Source of the DNA: Lycocorax pyrrhopterus obiensis
Taxonomy: Eukaryota; Chordata; Aves; Passeriformes; Paradisaeidae
NCBI GenBank assembly: GCA_014706295.1
Contig: JACSVZ010000016.1
Coordinates: forward strand, 10,273,168 to 10,337,167
Direction of reading: 5' to 3'
Length of the DNA stretch: 64,000 nt
In this document: positions 47,591 through 60,000 of the stretch, piece after piece
How positions within the stretch are numbered: the first letter of the stretch is position 1
Layout of the letters: each line of letters starts with the position of its first letter
Notes under the pieces: model-generated
The model's database searches: none
What the model saw: only the letters and a program-made list of their open reading frames with translations
What the model was told of the DNA's origin: nothing
Position numbers and translations under genes: made by a program

Positions 47591-50500
47591 ATAGTAAAGA
47601 AAAAAAGTAGGGTTTTTTTCCCCTCACGTTTAAATGGAACAGATTCTTGTATTTCAATTTGTGCATGTTGCCTCTTCACTGAGTAGCACTGAGAAGAATC
47701 TGGTTTGTTATCTCAGTCACCTGAGAGAAATCATGATTAGTGAGAATGAATGCATAGGATGGCTCCATTTCTTTATGAGTAATTTTTAACTTGTAATTGT
47801 TTTAATAAAAAATAATAGAGCATTATAGGAATTTCAGTTGTGTAAGGAGTGTTGGTGTGCACTTGCTTTGGGTACTTTTGTGTTATTTTTTGTGTGTGTG
47901 TAATAAAATATTGAGTTAAAATGCCAGTTTTGCTTTTTGTAATACAATGCCCCATTCATATTTCTGGAGAAAACCAGCAGCCATTTATGAGCTGCCTTGC
48001 TTAATATTAACTATTGCATGCATGCTGTAGTTAAACTCCCCTCTCATACTCTCCCACATCTTCCCATTCAATCCATTCTTTCTGCTCAGTCCTCATTCTC
48101 CTATTTTGAACTGAAGTAAAAAAAAAATTACTATCAGTGGTGACTTCAACTTGGAAGGAATCCTGGCCCAAGGTTTAAGTCCACCATGAAGAAACTCTGC
48201 TTACCAAGGATTGGAAGCCAAGGATCCTGACATAAACTGAGAAGTGGATGAGAAACTCCTGCAAGTTATTTACGAGCACACAATGAGCTGTTAGCCAGGC
48301 TTACCTCTCCCAGCAACTGCCAATAGGTTTCACCTGTGCAGAGCTCACTCCACGTCCTAAGAGAGCACCTGGAAGTGCAGTTGCTCTTTGCAGGCTTAGT
48401 GAAGGAGCAGAACTGACTCGTCTCTTCCAGCAGACTTGGAAGAAGGATGAAGAGGCAAAGAGGGAGAATGGGAATGTACAGCAGAGAATGAACTTGGAGG
48501 TATTTTGTTAATATTCTGTATCTCTGGGCGATTGTGGACTTGATTTCTAAATATTGTTAAATTTAGGAGGAAGTTACTAATGCTGATGTGTTATGACTAC
48601 CTCTGAGTGTTTGCCAGCATCCTTGTATGTAAATGAAGAATCAAAAATGCCTGCCATGGTTTGGCAGATTTCCTGGTTATTTCAAGCAGTGTTGTGTTGT
48701 GGGAGAAGTAAGCAGTGTGCTGTAGATCATTTAAAATGAAACTTTCACCAGTAGGCAAAGTGGCTGATACAAATGTTTCTTTAATGCTTGTGGTGCTTCC
48801 TGGGTTTTTGTGCAAAACCTTCTGATGTCAAAAATGTCTATCAGTAAGTTGGAATTGAAAGGGGTGGGAAGGGCAATGCTGTTCTGTGTTGGTTTAGAAT
48901 TGCCCAGTGTCCCATGATTGATGTGCACCTGTGATCTGGGGGATTTCCAGCTGATAAAAATGGAGGAAAATTACTATAATGAGATATATACAGTTACTGC
49001 TATGTAGTTAAAAACTGGAATTTGACTTGCTGTGTAATTATCACAAGAAAAAAATATTCTTTGGACTGTGATCAGGTTGGTTTTCTTCCTGTTGCCTTTT
49101 CCTTTATGATTTTTTTCTTATACTATGCTAGTGAATCAAACATCTGTAATAGTTTTTGGCTTTGAGCTCTTGTCCTATTTTTGCAAGAAATTGTGGGTTG
49201 AGGTTTCATACAGTAAGCATTGGACTGGGAGGCCATCTGGGTTCTATTTCCGATTCTTCCTAGATTCCTGAGTGTGTAGAACTGCTTTTCAGGCTAAGTT
49301 GTCCAAATTTTCTGCTTAAATGTGAAACATTTTCACATCTGGTGTGATTCACAGCACTGCTGGAAAGGATGCTGGCTTGGCACCTTGTAAGAGCTTCAGT
49401 AGTACTCTAGATACTCTCTATGAATGCTTTGATGTTAGGTTCTCTGCACCTTGGTTTACCCATACGTGGATTTAATAAATTATAGAGGCACATGTTAGGA
49501 ATGCATTGCATAAATGTGTCTTCCTGGAACCATTCTGGGGGTCTGGCAGCAGCTTTATTCCTTTCTCTGATTCCAGTTTAGTCCCTCAACCAATGATGAA
49601 TGTGTACGTTATTACTCTATTACTTGGTACTTTTTAAATGCACATACCTTATACTCTTCAAGTGCTGCTTTAATCCCTGTGTGATTGGAGTGAACTGTGG
49701 CTTTCAACATTACCCTGAAATGCTGACAAACTTGGCTCCCTGTGACCTTATTGAAAAGGATTACCTCAGGAGAGCCCTGAAATGCTTTAGTAAGGCTTGT
49801 CACTGTAGAAATCATATTTGCTGTATTCTTTCTGTCCTTTAGACCTTTGAAATCCTTTCAGGATAAACCTCTGTGAATATACAATTCTGTTTTTCTGGGA
49901 AAAGTTTGTGTCATGTAACAGCTCTAGGACAGAACGTACACTTCACGAGGATGGGGATTTCCATGTAAGCATACGATGTGTACTTGAACTCGTGACGTGT
50001 GAGATTCAAATTCTGAGTAGGTGATGACAGTAATACTCACACCCACTCATGTTTTAGAAGTGGCATTTTGTGGGAATTTCTTTTTTTGTCTCCTTCGGTG
50101 GGATCACTTGCGTTTCCCGGGTGGCTGGTGAAAGGATGTGGAAATATATCCTGCTTCTATTTTCCAGTTGCTGCACTTTACTGTCTAATTCTCAGCTGAA
50201 GCTGGGAGGAGGATGCAGTACCCATCAGCCAGACCTGTCTTCATTGCAAATTGTTTTAATTAGTTTGATAGTCCAGCTGTCTAATATAACTGTCTGTCCT
50301 GCTAAATGCCGCACAACTGCAAGATGCCTTCTGAGGGCCTGTTCCTTGTGATGACTAGGTTCAGAGTGGGTTGGAAAAACTGAGGTAGTGGCATTACAGG
50401 TTTACTCATATGTGGAAAAGGCTTAGGAATGGCTCTGACTCAAATTCTTAAATTGGCCAGTATGGATGTGCTTTCCTTCTGAGCTGCAATTTGTTCTATT

Positions 50501-51849
50501 TAAGTAGGTCATGTGGGTTATTTCAGTGGACTGGTGGGTTTTTTCCCCCCTCTGACATTTTGAAATTTAGAGTTCAGGATTCACAGTGACATTCCTATGC
50601 TTTTCTGTCATGCAGCTCTGCATGAAACAGGGCAAGAGAAACAGTAAAAATGGCCTCTTCAGAAAAGTTACCTACTGAATTTTACAGGAGACTGTTTTTA
50701 TCATAGACCATAATAAAATAGTTAATTTACTTGAAGATACTATGTAAACCTTCAGAGATATGAAAAAATTGAGGTAGATAATAGTTTTTCAACTTCTAAT
50801 AATCTCAACATTAAAAGAACCCTAAACATAACAAAACTAAAACCGAAGTTTTTAAATACCTAATTCAAATACAGTATTCTAAATACAGTAGAATTGCTTT
50901 TTGAAGAATAGCACATGTACAGGCTAAATTTTGCTCTTCACTATGTGGGTGGTACAATCAACCCTGGGGTGGCAATGCACCTTCCCCTGAAGCTGCCTTC
51001 AGCAAGGGGGGCACTGCAGCCATGGCTGCTGCTCCTGTGGGTGGCCTCTGATGGCCACCGCATCTCCCGAGACATCTCCTTCAAGAACTTCTCCAGCTCC
51101 CACTTGAACCTGTGTACAAGTCTTGCATCCTCTCATTTGATAACTTCTCATCTCTTTTTGTTTGCTTTGGATCTGGCTTGTATGAATTTAATTTGTTGTG
51201 TCCTGGTTTCTATTGTGAAAGAAAGTGAGCAACCACCCCCCATGTTGTTAAAAACCAGAATCATGGTCATGTAGAGGGAGATTATTACCTAAGGCTGTAT
51301 GTAGTATGTTGTTCTCATTTTGTTGTATTTAATGCCCACTTTTTAAAAAAGCTGAAAGAAATTAAGGATGGACAAGTCCTCTTCTGATTTAGTCAGCAAA
51401 GTGGTGGTTTCCTTTTCTGTGTAGCAGTAGAAATACTGTTGTATCTAGGCAAGTAAATGCCTCTGTGAACTTATGCAAGGAGAGGGAACTCCTGTCTCCC
51501 CACCCTCCTGCTCCCTTGGACAGGGACTGAAAGCAGCCAGAGTGAGCACTAACAGAGATTCGTATGTTGGGAGTTATTCTGGGCAATCAGTGTATCATTT
51601 CTCCTTATTTTGATACTAAGAATGTTATGTTTAGCCTTTTATCTCTTGAATGAATTGTGGAACCCCAAGTAGCTTTGGCACTCAGGTAAGACGTGGACCT
51701 TGCTCTGACTTGTTTTGGTCAGAGCCATGGATCAGATTTATCATTGAGAAGCAGTTTGAGCAGCTCCAGGGATGGCAGGCAAATATTTAATAGGTCAAAA
51801 AATCCATAGCTCATTCATGAACTTTTTAGGAAGGCAAAGAGGACACACA
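47591..51849. other. Gap between the convergent DAW1 and SPHKAP genes
   Basis: No gene recognised. A locally GC-rich stretch at about 50950-51115 sits within a 119-residue plus-strand open frame (50915-51274) with no known domain. A possible MIR-like relic lies at 49205-49490. Confidence 0.55.
49205..49490 (+). repeat. Possible very old tRNA-SINE (MIR-like)
   Basis: Plus-strand pieces recall MIR: AGCATTGGACTGGGAGGCC, CATCTGGGTTCTATTTCC and, about 180 bases later, CACCTTGGTTTACCCAT. The spacing and partial matches are suggestive only. Confidence 0.35.
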
Positions 51850-51861
51850 TTATAACATAAA

Positions 51862-51867
51862 TTTATT
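51862..51867 (-). terminator. Candidate distal poly(A) signal of SPHKAP
   Basis: AATAAA on the minus strand (TTTATT on plus) at the left edge of a long AT-rich block, with AATAAATT also nearby. Candidate only. Confidence 0.35.
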
Positions 51868-52084
51868 TCTGAATAAATTACAACATTAAGAGCTACTGTA
51901 CAGAGAAACTGCATCACACTGTTACAACTCTGTCATGATATTTGTGCTTTGTAAACATTTATTCTATCACAACAAAAAATTGTATACTGACAACTAACTG
52001 TATTTGGTTTAAAAATAAATACACTTTTCCATTTATTAACCAAACAAAGCACTTTAAGTCTATAATTCTTGGTGCTTTTCATTA

Positions 52085-52185
52085 GCTCAGCTTCAGAAAT
52101 GCTGAGCATTCAGAGTTGCCACTCATGTTAGTGGGAGTTACAGATGTTCAGCAGTTCTTCGGGGCTGGCCCAGTGACTGCACAGT
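52085..52185. repeat. Ancient palindromic repeat relic
   Basis: TGCTGAGCAT (52100-52109) and ATGTTCAGCA (52144-52153) form inverted arms with one mismatch around GTTAGTGGGAGTTACAG, followed by TTCTTCGGGGCTGGCCC. This resembles an old hairpin repeat common in sauropsid DNA (TCAGTGGGAGTT...GCTCAGCAC...GGGCCC). Family name not known to me. Confidence 0.5.
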
Positions 52186-52994
52186 TATGTTCAGTATTTG
52201 CAATAAATTGACATTTGACTGCAAAGCGACCTCTCCTATTCTGTTTAAACTGCAGAGTAGATGGAGAATTACTCATGTTACTCAATGCTCCACATTAGAT
52301 TTTGATTCGCTAACAATTTGTACTTTGTAACAAATGAGTGATGCAATCATGCAAGATTCATAATGGTTTTAAAGATAAAACTGAGAATATGGCTCTTTTT
52401 CATAAATTATTTAAAACTACTTCAAAATTTTCAAAAATATTTAGTGCAAAAGGATAGGTTTTTTTTTTCAAGAAATATTACAGAAGCATATACTGTTATA
52501 TGGAAAATAAAACTTCTCTTAAATTTTTTTTTTTGGAAATAGCAGGCAGGTATTCTATTACACTATTTGGGTAGGAGAGATGAAAAGTATTTTCAAAAAA
52601 ACAAGTTGCAGAAGAGCTGTGATGTCATAAGTTATTTTTTCCTTTAAATTCAAACCCAGTCTCTTTGGCAGAGTCGAGAGAATGTATTACTAAGTGCATG
52701 ATACCAATGGATCATCTCAACAGGACGATAGCAGAGTATATTTTATCAAACAATTATAGAAATGTTATAGGAATGTGAGCTCTCACATATAGTCCAAACA
52801 GTTATATCCAAAATGAATACATATGTCTGCTGAAATTTTAACAAACATTTTGCTTTCTTGTAAGTTACAAAAATTAACACTGAGATTTTTAGGACGAGAT
52901 GGTGCTCTTTTCAGATACACATTTCTTCACCTCATTAACAATTTATTCAATTACACTGGAATTAAAATAGTACTTTTTTCACTGCTTTTAACTG

Positions 52995-53165
52995 ATATGT
53001 AGAATGTTACATAGTGCTTTCAACAGAAGCCCCTTAGGTAATAATTGTACTATCATTATTCCCTTTGGCCAGGCTGGGACACTGAGGCACAGAGGTGAAA
53101 TGACTCGCCCGAGGTCGCAGGGCAGGGCTGGGACAGGGCAGGGCTTGGGAACTGCTGCTCTGGCT
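52995..53165 (-). repeat. MIR-like ancient SINE
   Basis: Carries the reverse-complement MIR core: ACACTGAGGCACAGAGGTGA, then AATGACTCGCCCGAGGTCGC and AGGGCAGGGCTGGGA. Identity is clear in the core and lost at the edges. Orientation is minus, the same as SPHKAP. Confidence 0.65.
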
Positions 53166-53903
53166 CACAGAGCTGTGTGCAGGAATCTACCAGGTATAGC
53201 TAGGCTGAACTGCACTGCTTCCCAGGGAAAAGGAATCAGTTTTTTAAGGATAGTAACTGAGAGCCTGGATTTTATTTCTCTGGGAAGATTGCAGGGATCA
53301 GGAACAGCTATGGAAGAGAAATAAACACATGGGAAGAAACAAAAATGTGTTTTCAGCAGCTTTTTATTGTGTTGTCTAACTGCAAAGGTGTTAAGTGTTC
53401 AAAAGCTTTTGCCCTTTAGCAGATTATGGGGATTAAAAAAACCCATAAATATTACTTATCTAGGAACAAGGGTGTCTCCAGACATTCTGAAACACACTCT
53501 GCTTCTAACAGTTAAACTGTACAAGTATCGTGCTGTTTTAAAACTGAATGTTAGTGTACTATCCCATTTTACCTGACTTAATCAAATTGATGAAAATTGA
53601 ATATATTAGATAATTAAGCCTTTACTGTGTAGTTCATTAATTCAGAAGGCTAAAAATCCATCCCCTCATAGTGCAGTGCATCCTATAGCACAACATATCA
53701 AGAGTCCCTCACAACACAGCAAGACACAATAAATTTGGGTTCGCTTTGTTCCTGGGTCAGTTGTGGAACGGACTTGTGCTCTTCTTGTAGAGTTTGTACA
53801 TCTTTGCACATTTTATTCAGTGATGTTCAGAAATCAGAGCATTACACAAACCACTGCTTATTTAAACTGGAATAAAACAGAAATGCTGAACCGGTGATCT
53901 TTG

Positions 53904-54047
53904 TTAACCCAATTCAAGCAGCCAATCAAACAGGCTGGGTGTCATCTCTCTGCCCTCCTCGCTGAGCTTGCAGTACTGCACCACGGCTTGGAAGATATCC
54001 CCCACTTTCCAGGACTTCCGCTGAACTAACTGCACAACATCTAGGAA
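53904..54047 (-). CDS. SPHKAP: SPHKAP terminal coding exon
   Basis: Acceptor TTTGTATTCAG. Encodes FLDVVQLVQRKSWKVGDIFQ, AVVQYCKLSEEG and LFDWLLELG then TAA, 47 residues as in human. This closes the AKAP-type C-terminal domain. Confidence 0.96.
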   Translation of the reverse strand, partial: FLDVVQLVQRKSWKVGDIFQAVVQYCKLSEEGREMTPSLFDWLLELG

Positions 54048-57000
54048 CTGAATACAAATAACCACAATGAAATACACTTAGGATTTCGTGAACATTTTCT
54101 AAAGTTTTGTGAAATGCATATACACAAACCCTTGTTAGCCCACCCTTTTTAAATGCACAGCTATATGAGGGAGTGGACACTATTCAATGCACAGCACCAT
54201 CAGCATTCTATTTATAAAAACTTCATTTCTCAAGTTCCATAGCTCCCCAAAGACTGATAGGCTCTCATGACGTTTTCTAAATTAACTGCTTCTGTCAATT
54301 ATTTCTGATTTATTGCAATGAAAGTAAGAACAGAGAAAGTGAGTTTGCTAAAGGATCACTATTTTCCTTGTTATCAACAACTTGTCAAAATAATGGAAGT
54401 GTGACAATCCATCTTAAAAAAAGTATTTTTTTCATTACTGTTAGCTATATTTTAATTTAATTTTCTGTATTTCCATGTATACATCCCATAGTATTTTAAA
54501 TATTCACATAGTACTGGTGAGAAGGAATTTTGTGAAAAATTTTGTCACATGAAGACATTTGTCACAGCTGTTCTTGAATCATAGAGATTATCTGTATTTG
54601 ATTTTTTTTTAAATTTCCAGAGAAACCAGAGGTTAAATATATGTTCTTAAGCAGCTGTAAAAAAATCCCGAGTTTTGTCCACTTTGTACTTAAAAATGGG
54701 CTTCACAGGGTCACCCATCTGGTCCCTCTTTTTTCTGAAGCACATAAATGAAAATCAAAGCTTTTCACTTCTTTGAATTTCACAATAATTAGTTTGCTCC
54801 TTCTATGTTTCCAGTTTTAAACAACACAAGAAAAGACTGTCTCTAGTTAGTGTAGCTGTTTGCTATTTACATACTGAAGCCTAAACTTTTAATATGTATT
54901 TTAATGATATTTAATATGCACGTGATTTCCAAGAACGCTATTGTAGGCAGGATGTGCTTCATTATTCTCTAGTGTATTTTTGCAATTGAATTAACTGTTT
55001 GCCAAAGCACATGGGTAAAGCTGACAGCTGTTTCTTTAATTAGATGCAATTTGGACTGTTGCTGTTGAATGCATTTTAAATTATGTTTATGATTCCCAAA
55101 TGCATGTACTCAAGAAAATCAAACAATATCTCTGCTACTCAAAATGATCTTCCCATAAGAGACCAAAATACTGATTTGTAATAACTTTTTTTATTAATTG
55201 GCTTAAATACTAACATGTTTCTAAGCCTTAAAGCTTAAGCTGCTCTTGCTGATCTTGGAAATGGGTCTGTTTTGGTCTTTCCTGAAATGCTGGTGTTGGT
55301 ATTTGGTGGTGTCTACAAAGGAGCATCACTGATCATTCAGGAATAGAAAGAGTCTGCAGTTCTTCCGGCTTTTTTGGACTTCAGTGTTGCTCTTGGCTCT
55401 GGCTTGGACTAACACCTCAAAAGGTTTCTCAGTGATCTGTGTCTGTCCACTTCTCTTTGCAAAGAGACTTCTGCTTTCAAAAGCTGTATCCCCAGCTGGA
55501 GCAATTTATGAACAGCCAGGCACAAGTTCAGACCGACCCGAGGCTGCCCTAATCAGTGTTACAGGCAAGGCAGAACCAGCACAAGGACTGAAAATCTTAA
55601 GTCCAAACAATATTTCACGTTATAGTGATCAAGTAGCAGAACTTTGTACATGTGATGTCCACACACCAGTGTTTTTTGTTTTTAAAGCTTTGTACTTAAA
55701 CTCCATGTAAACCATGTGTGGCCTTTCAAATGTAGCCACATAAAGGACTGTTACTTCTGCCTTGGGCATTTGTATTTAATGTATCATTAATATGAAAAAG
55801 TGAACAGATTCATCAAAGCATGCTATAGAGACTTTGGAGAAGGTCTCAAGGTGACATTTTCTTGTGCCATAGACAATCTACTACATATTTCACATGCCTT
55901 AAGTTCTGACACAACCTGTCCTCTCATTCCTTTCTCTAATAAACAGTAGTATTGCCATCTTGCTGTAATGAAGATGTTTTTGCATCTGCTTTTAAGCTCA
56001 GTAACTTCAATAAATCATGACTGCCACAGTGATGTACACATTAATAGTATGCCCAATTCTGTAAACACTACCTTTTCAATTCTGTTTTCCTGAGATTTCT
56101 TAAAATAGATGGTTGGAATTCCAAGTTCAGAAGCAGCTATCCACTGCAGGGTCGCTCGCAGCTCCACGTCGGGGCACTCTGGTTCCAGATCAAAGTTTAT
56201 CACCAGGAGGTCCTTTTGACAGTTGGCTGTTCCCACTGAAAGCTCAGAAGTACTTTCTGGAAGAATAATCCCACCAGTTACTGTGCAATTACTTGTATTA
56301 TCTTCAAACTGTATGTTTTAGTTGATATGATTCAACTTACCCTCTGTGTTTTCTGTCTGTTCTTTAAGGAAAACCTTTTCTTCTACTAATTCACTTAGAA
56401 ACAAACAACAAAGCTTATTAGTCATACTTAGGAACAGTCTACAACACTGCTTCATGATGAATAAACTTCTCCCTCAATGCAAGACCTAGAAAACTGCAAG
56501 AAAAAGGTTACATAGGATGAAACAATAAAATGCTGAATATATTTCATTATTTAATCTGTAAATCAGGAAAAACTGAATTGCAGCATTTTTCTGTAGTAGG
56601 ATGAAGTACTTGTGTTAGTTATGTCATGTATTACGTTTCACCAGGATCTGTGTATCTTTACAGTTCACATAATGACAAGCAAATGACATTATGGTAAGAC
56701 ACAGCAAGTCTCATAACGTGGGTGGAAATGCTGAATTTCCAATGTCTGCATTTTGCTGTGACAATTTGTTGACGTCACTGACTTCAGGAAGTTGCCATGT
56801 TCAGTATGTGATGTGCAGTCCATATGTTTGTGCAGTGGGTGTGCCCTGGCTGCATAATGACATTCACCAGCTGGCAGGTTGTACCAGGATCTTTAGGCAG
56901 GATGTACTCGCACATCTCTTGATAACTGAATTGCATGTTCAGTAGAAACATTCCCAGAAACAACAGGTAAGATGTACTGTGGCCAAATTATTATTGTTAC

Positions 57001-60000
57001 TATTATTGGAAAGAAGGCTATTGGGTTTTTTTAAATTGCTTTTAATTGATCCTTATTTGCTTGACCTTACTTGGTATTACAGTAGAGTTTCGATAATATT
57101 TGAAGTTATTCAGAGAAGAAGGTTCATATGACAGGAAACTGAAACCACAGAGAACTGTCTTTTAGACAGGGTGGTTGATGGATCCGTGTTCCCGAGAGAT
57201 CCACCTGAGTGGATTTTCCTGTAATCTTTCACTGTCTGGTGCCCTCACTCTGCACAGACACCTGCATGTGCTTTTTCCTGAAACCATGGGCAGGCACAGC
57301 AGCAGGTGCAAAGCAGGGCTTGGCACGGTTTTGGCAGCGTGAACGATTCGCAGTAAAAATTGGACTAAACATCAAGTCTCACTTCAGTGACTACTTACTT
57401 AATCATAGGAGAAGATGGCACGTTCTCCTGATAAATTTCCAGGTCCATAATGCCAAGACTGCTAGTTGTACTGCTGTTGCCATTGCTGACAAAGCAAAAG
57501 TTTAAGTATTAGTGCCAAGCTGTGCTGAACATGTCTCCATACATATTTTTAAAATTTATTTCTGTACAAAGCAAAGTGGGGAGGAACCCTGTTCCATAAA
57601 ATCAATTGTGCTCAGCAAGTGGTTCCCTGAATGAAGCACACTAGTCTGCTCAAATTAATGAGGCTTTTATTAAAATAGTTCTAGACGGAGCATGTATCAA
57701 ATGCATCAATGCATCAAGTGATGCTGTAAATTGGAGGGAAAAAAAGTGGACTCTCTTCTTGTGAATGGCTCATGAATGAACACTTGGCCTCAAACAAAAA
57801 CTGAGTCTGTGTGAGTCCTTGAAAAGAAAGATTAGCAGGTCCACAGATGTCCTGCAAGAAACCTGCAGAGATCCAGCTACCTCTGAACACAGGGTGTTCT
57901 AGCAAGGCACTGGCTGCCCATCCTATACTTACCTGTAGGGTGAGTCCTCGTGGGTAACCAGCAGCAGTTTCAGTCTCTTACACCATACCCCAAATACTAT
58001 TGGGGATCTGATGGAACCCACAGGTACAGAGATGGCCCCTCATGTTTCTGACTACTCTGAAAGACTGAGATTTTAATTAAAGCCAATGCTCACTGGGACC
58101 ACAAATACACAGAAGTATTCTGTTTGGCTTCTTCACAAGGATGAAGCAGCACATTTGAGAATATTTGGAAAAAATAGTACCACTTCACTTTAGAACATCA
58201 TTATAAATGTGACAGTGAATGTTTATGCAGATACTGTAATAGTGTCATGGACAGGTTGTGAATTTGCTGGCTGCAAGTCAATTACCATGAACAAATTCTG
58301 TGTGGCAAGTCATGTTGAACCACTTAATTTTTACTGGAAAACCAACTAATAATATTTTCCCCTACATTAGAAGGATTGATTAGACAGTTCCTTTCCCCAT
58401 CAGGGTGTTCTGAGACATTGTCAGCATGCCATGCATTCAGACTTGCTGTAGCAATTTCTGTTCCAGTGCAGAGCTAAAGGCACAATATTTCAGCTCTCTC
58501 AGACCAAGGACTTTGTTAAAGGTTGATACTGTAATAACAGGATGAATGTTCAGCTGCTCTGACAGCCGTGTTTTGTTCAGTAATTTCAGCCAGCCGACAG
58601 TGCTCTCTGACAGAGACTCTTTCTTTTCCCTGCTTCATTACCATAATGTCTTCCCTCCTTGTCATCTTAATACCCAAGAGAAAGATGTAATTACTTGATA
58701 ATATTTTAAAACATAGTCTAAGAGCATCTGAAGGAAAAACCTTACTCAATTTGATGCTGTGAAAGGGCTGAAAGTCAAACTACCGTCGCTCTATATGAAC
58801 TCCAAGGACTAAGTAACATTTTCAAACATTTGTCCTGACTTGGAACAAAATCAGCACATAGCAGTAGGAGCTCTTGAATTTATGTCTACTTGGGAAAAAA
58901 ATCGGTCATCCTCTGTTAACCTGCACCCCTGTGCCAGTCTGAGCAGATCAGGGCTCAATCTTTGTTCTCAGTGCATGGATTTCTGGTGGGAATGGCAGCC
59001 TCATCAATCTTGGCTAAGGAGGTGCCAAAATAAACATTACGCAAACAGTGGCAAACAATAGCAAATAAATCAAAAGAAAGACTGTAGCAATTAACTTGTC
59101 CAATGGCCTTTTTGCTATAGGACTGAGACACTTCAGTGGTGCCAGGGGGATTTTTCTTTGTCTGAATCGAGCTACTCACCAATAGTAAAAAGACCTAGCT
59201 GAGAATCAGAATGCGGGCAGTTTTTTTCCCCTTATTAAAAAACAAAGATACAAAGTCTGCCATTAGACATTCTTTACAGTATTCTGAGTAAATCTTGAGC
59301 TGTTGCCTCTCACTGCTGATGCAGGGTAGGCAAATCACTGGCTGGGTGGACAGACCCCATTGTACAGTGAGAAGAGACAACGTGGGTACCTCAGGGAGCG
59401 CTCGCTGAGCTGCAAGTAGCTGCTGGTGTCATCAGGATTGTCCTCATCGTTGGCAAGCTGGGACCAGCTGCCAGTGCTTTCTTCACTGCTGCTGAGATGG
59501 GTTGGAAATTCTTCAGCTGTTTTCGTCTCTCCTATGATTTCAGCATCCGATCTGCTCTGAGGACTGTTGCTGGCAGGGTGATAGGGAAGGCACATCGATA
59601 TTGTAATATAGGCAAACAAACTGGTGCCACCAATCTTCAGGCAATGCTGTTCATTAAAGTCAACCAAGCTGCAGAATTAGAGATGCAAAAGACTGGACAA
59701 GCTTATAATTTATACATACAGCCCAGTAGAACATATGGTCTGAGATGCTCTTAAAAAAGGACTTTCTTATGACTGCAATAAATAAACACAAACTCTAGAT
59801 TTAAGTATGCATAGAAAAGTTTTAGCTTGTACAAAAAGATTTAACATGTATTAAAAACCTGATCACTGTAAAGGTTTATTGCTTAATGCACTTCAGTCAA
59901 TCAGTGGTTGAAATATGTGGTATGTGTTAGTGCAGAGTGACAGCATTTCTTGGAAATAGATATTGCTGCTAAACCCCTGTCCTGCTAATGGTGAATAAGT

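Larger units (their letters stand above)
51850..53903 (-). other. Probable SPHKAP 3' UTR
   Basis: AT-rich sequence downstream of the SPHKAP stop with no coding frame. An AATAAA on the minus strand at 53817-53812 could end a very short UTR. A distal AATAAA at 51867-51862 would give a UTR of about 2 kb, including the MIR-like and palindromic relics listed separately. Which site is used cannot be told from sequence alone. Confidence 0.4.
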
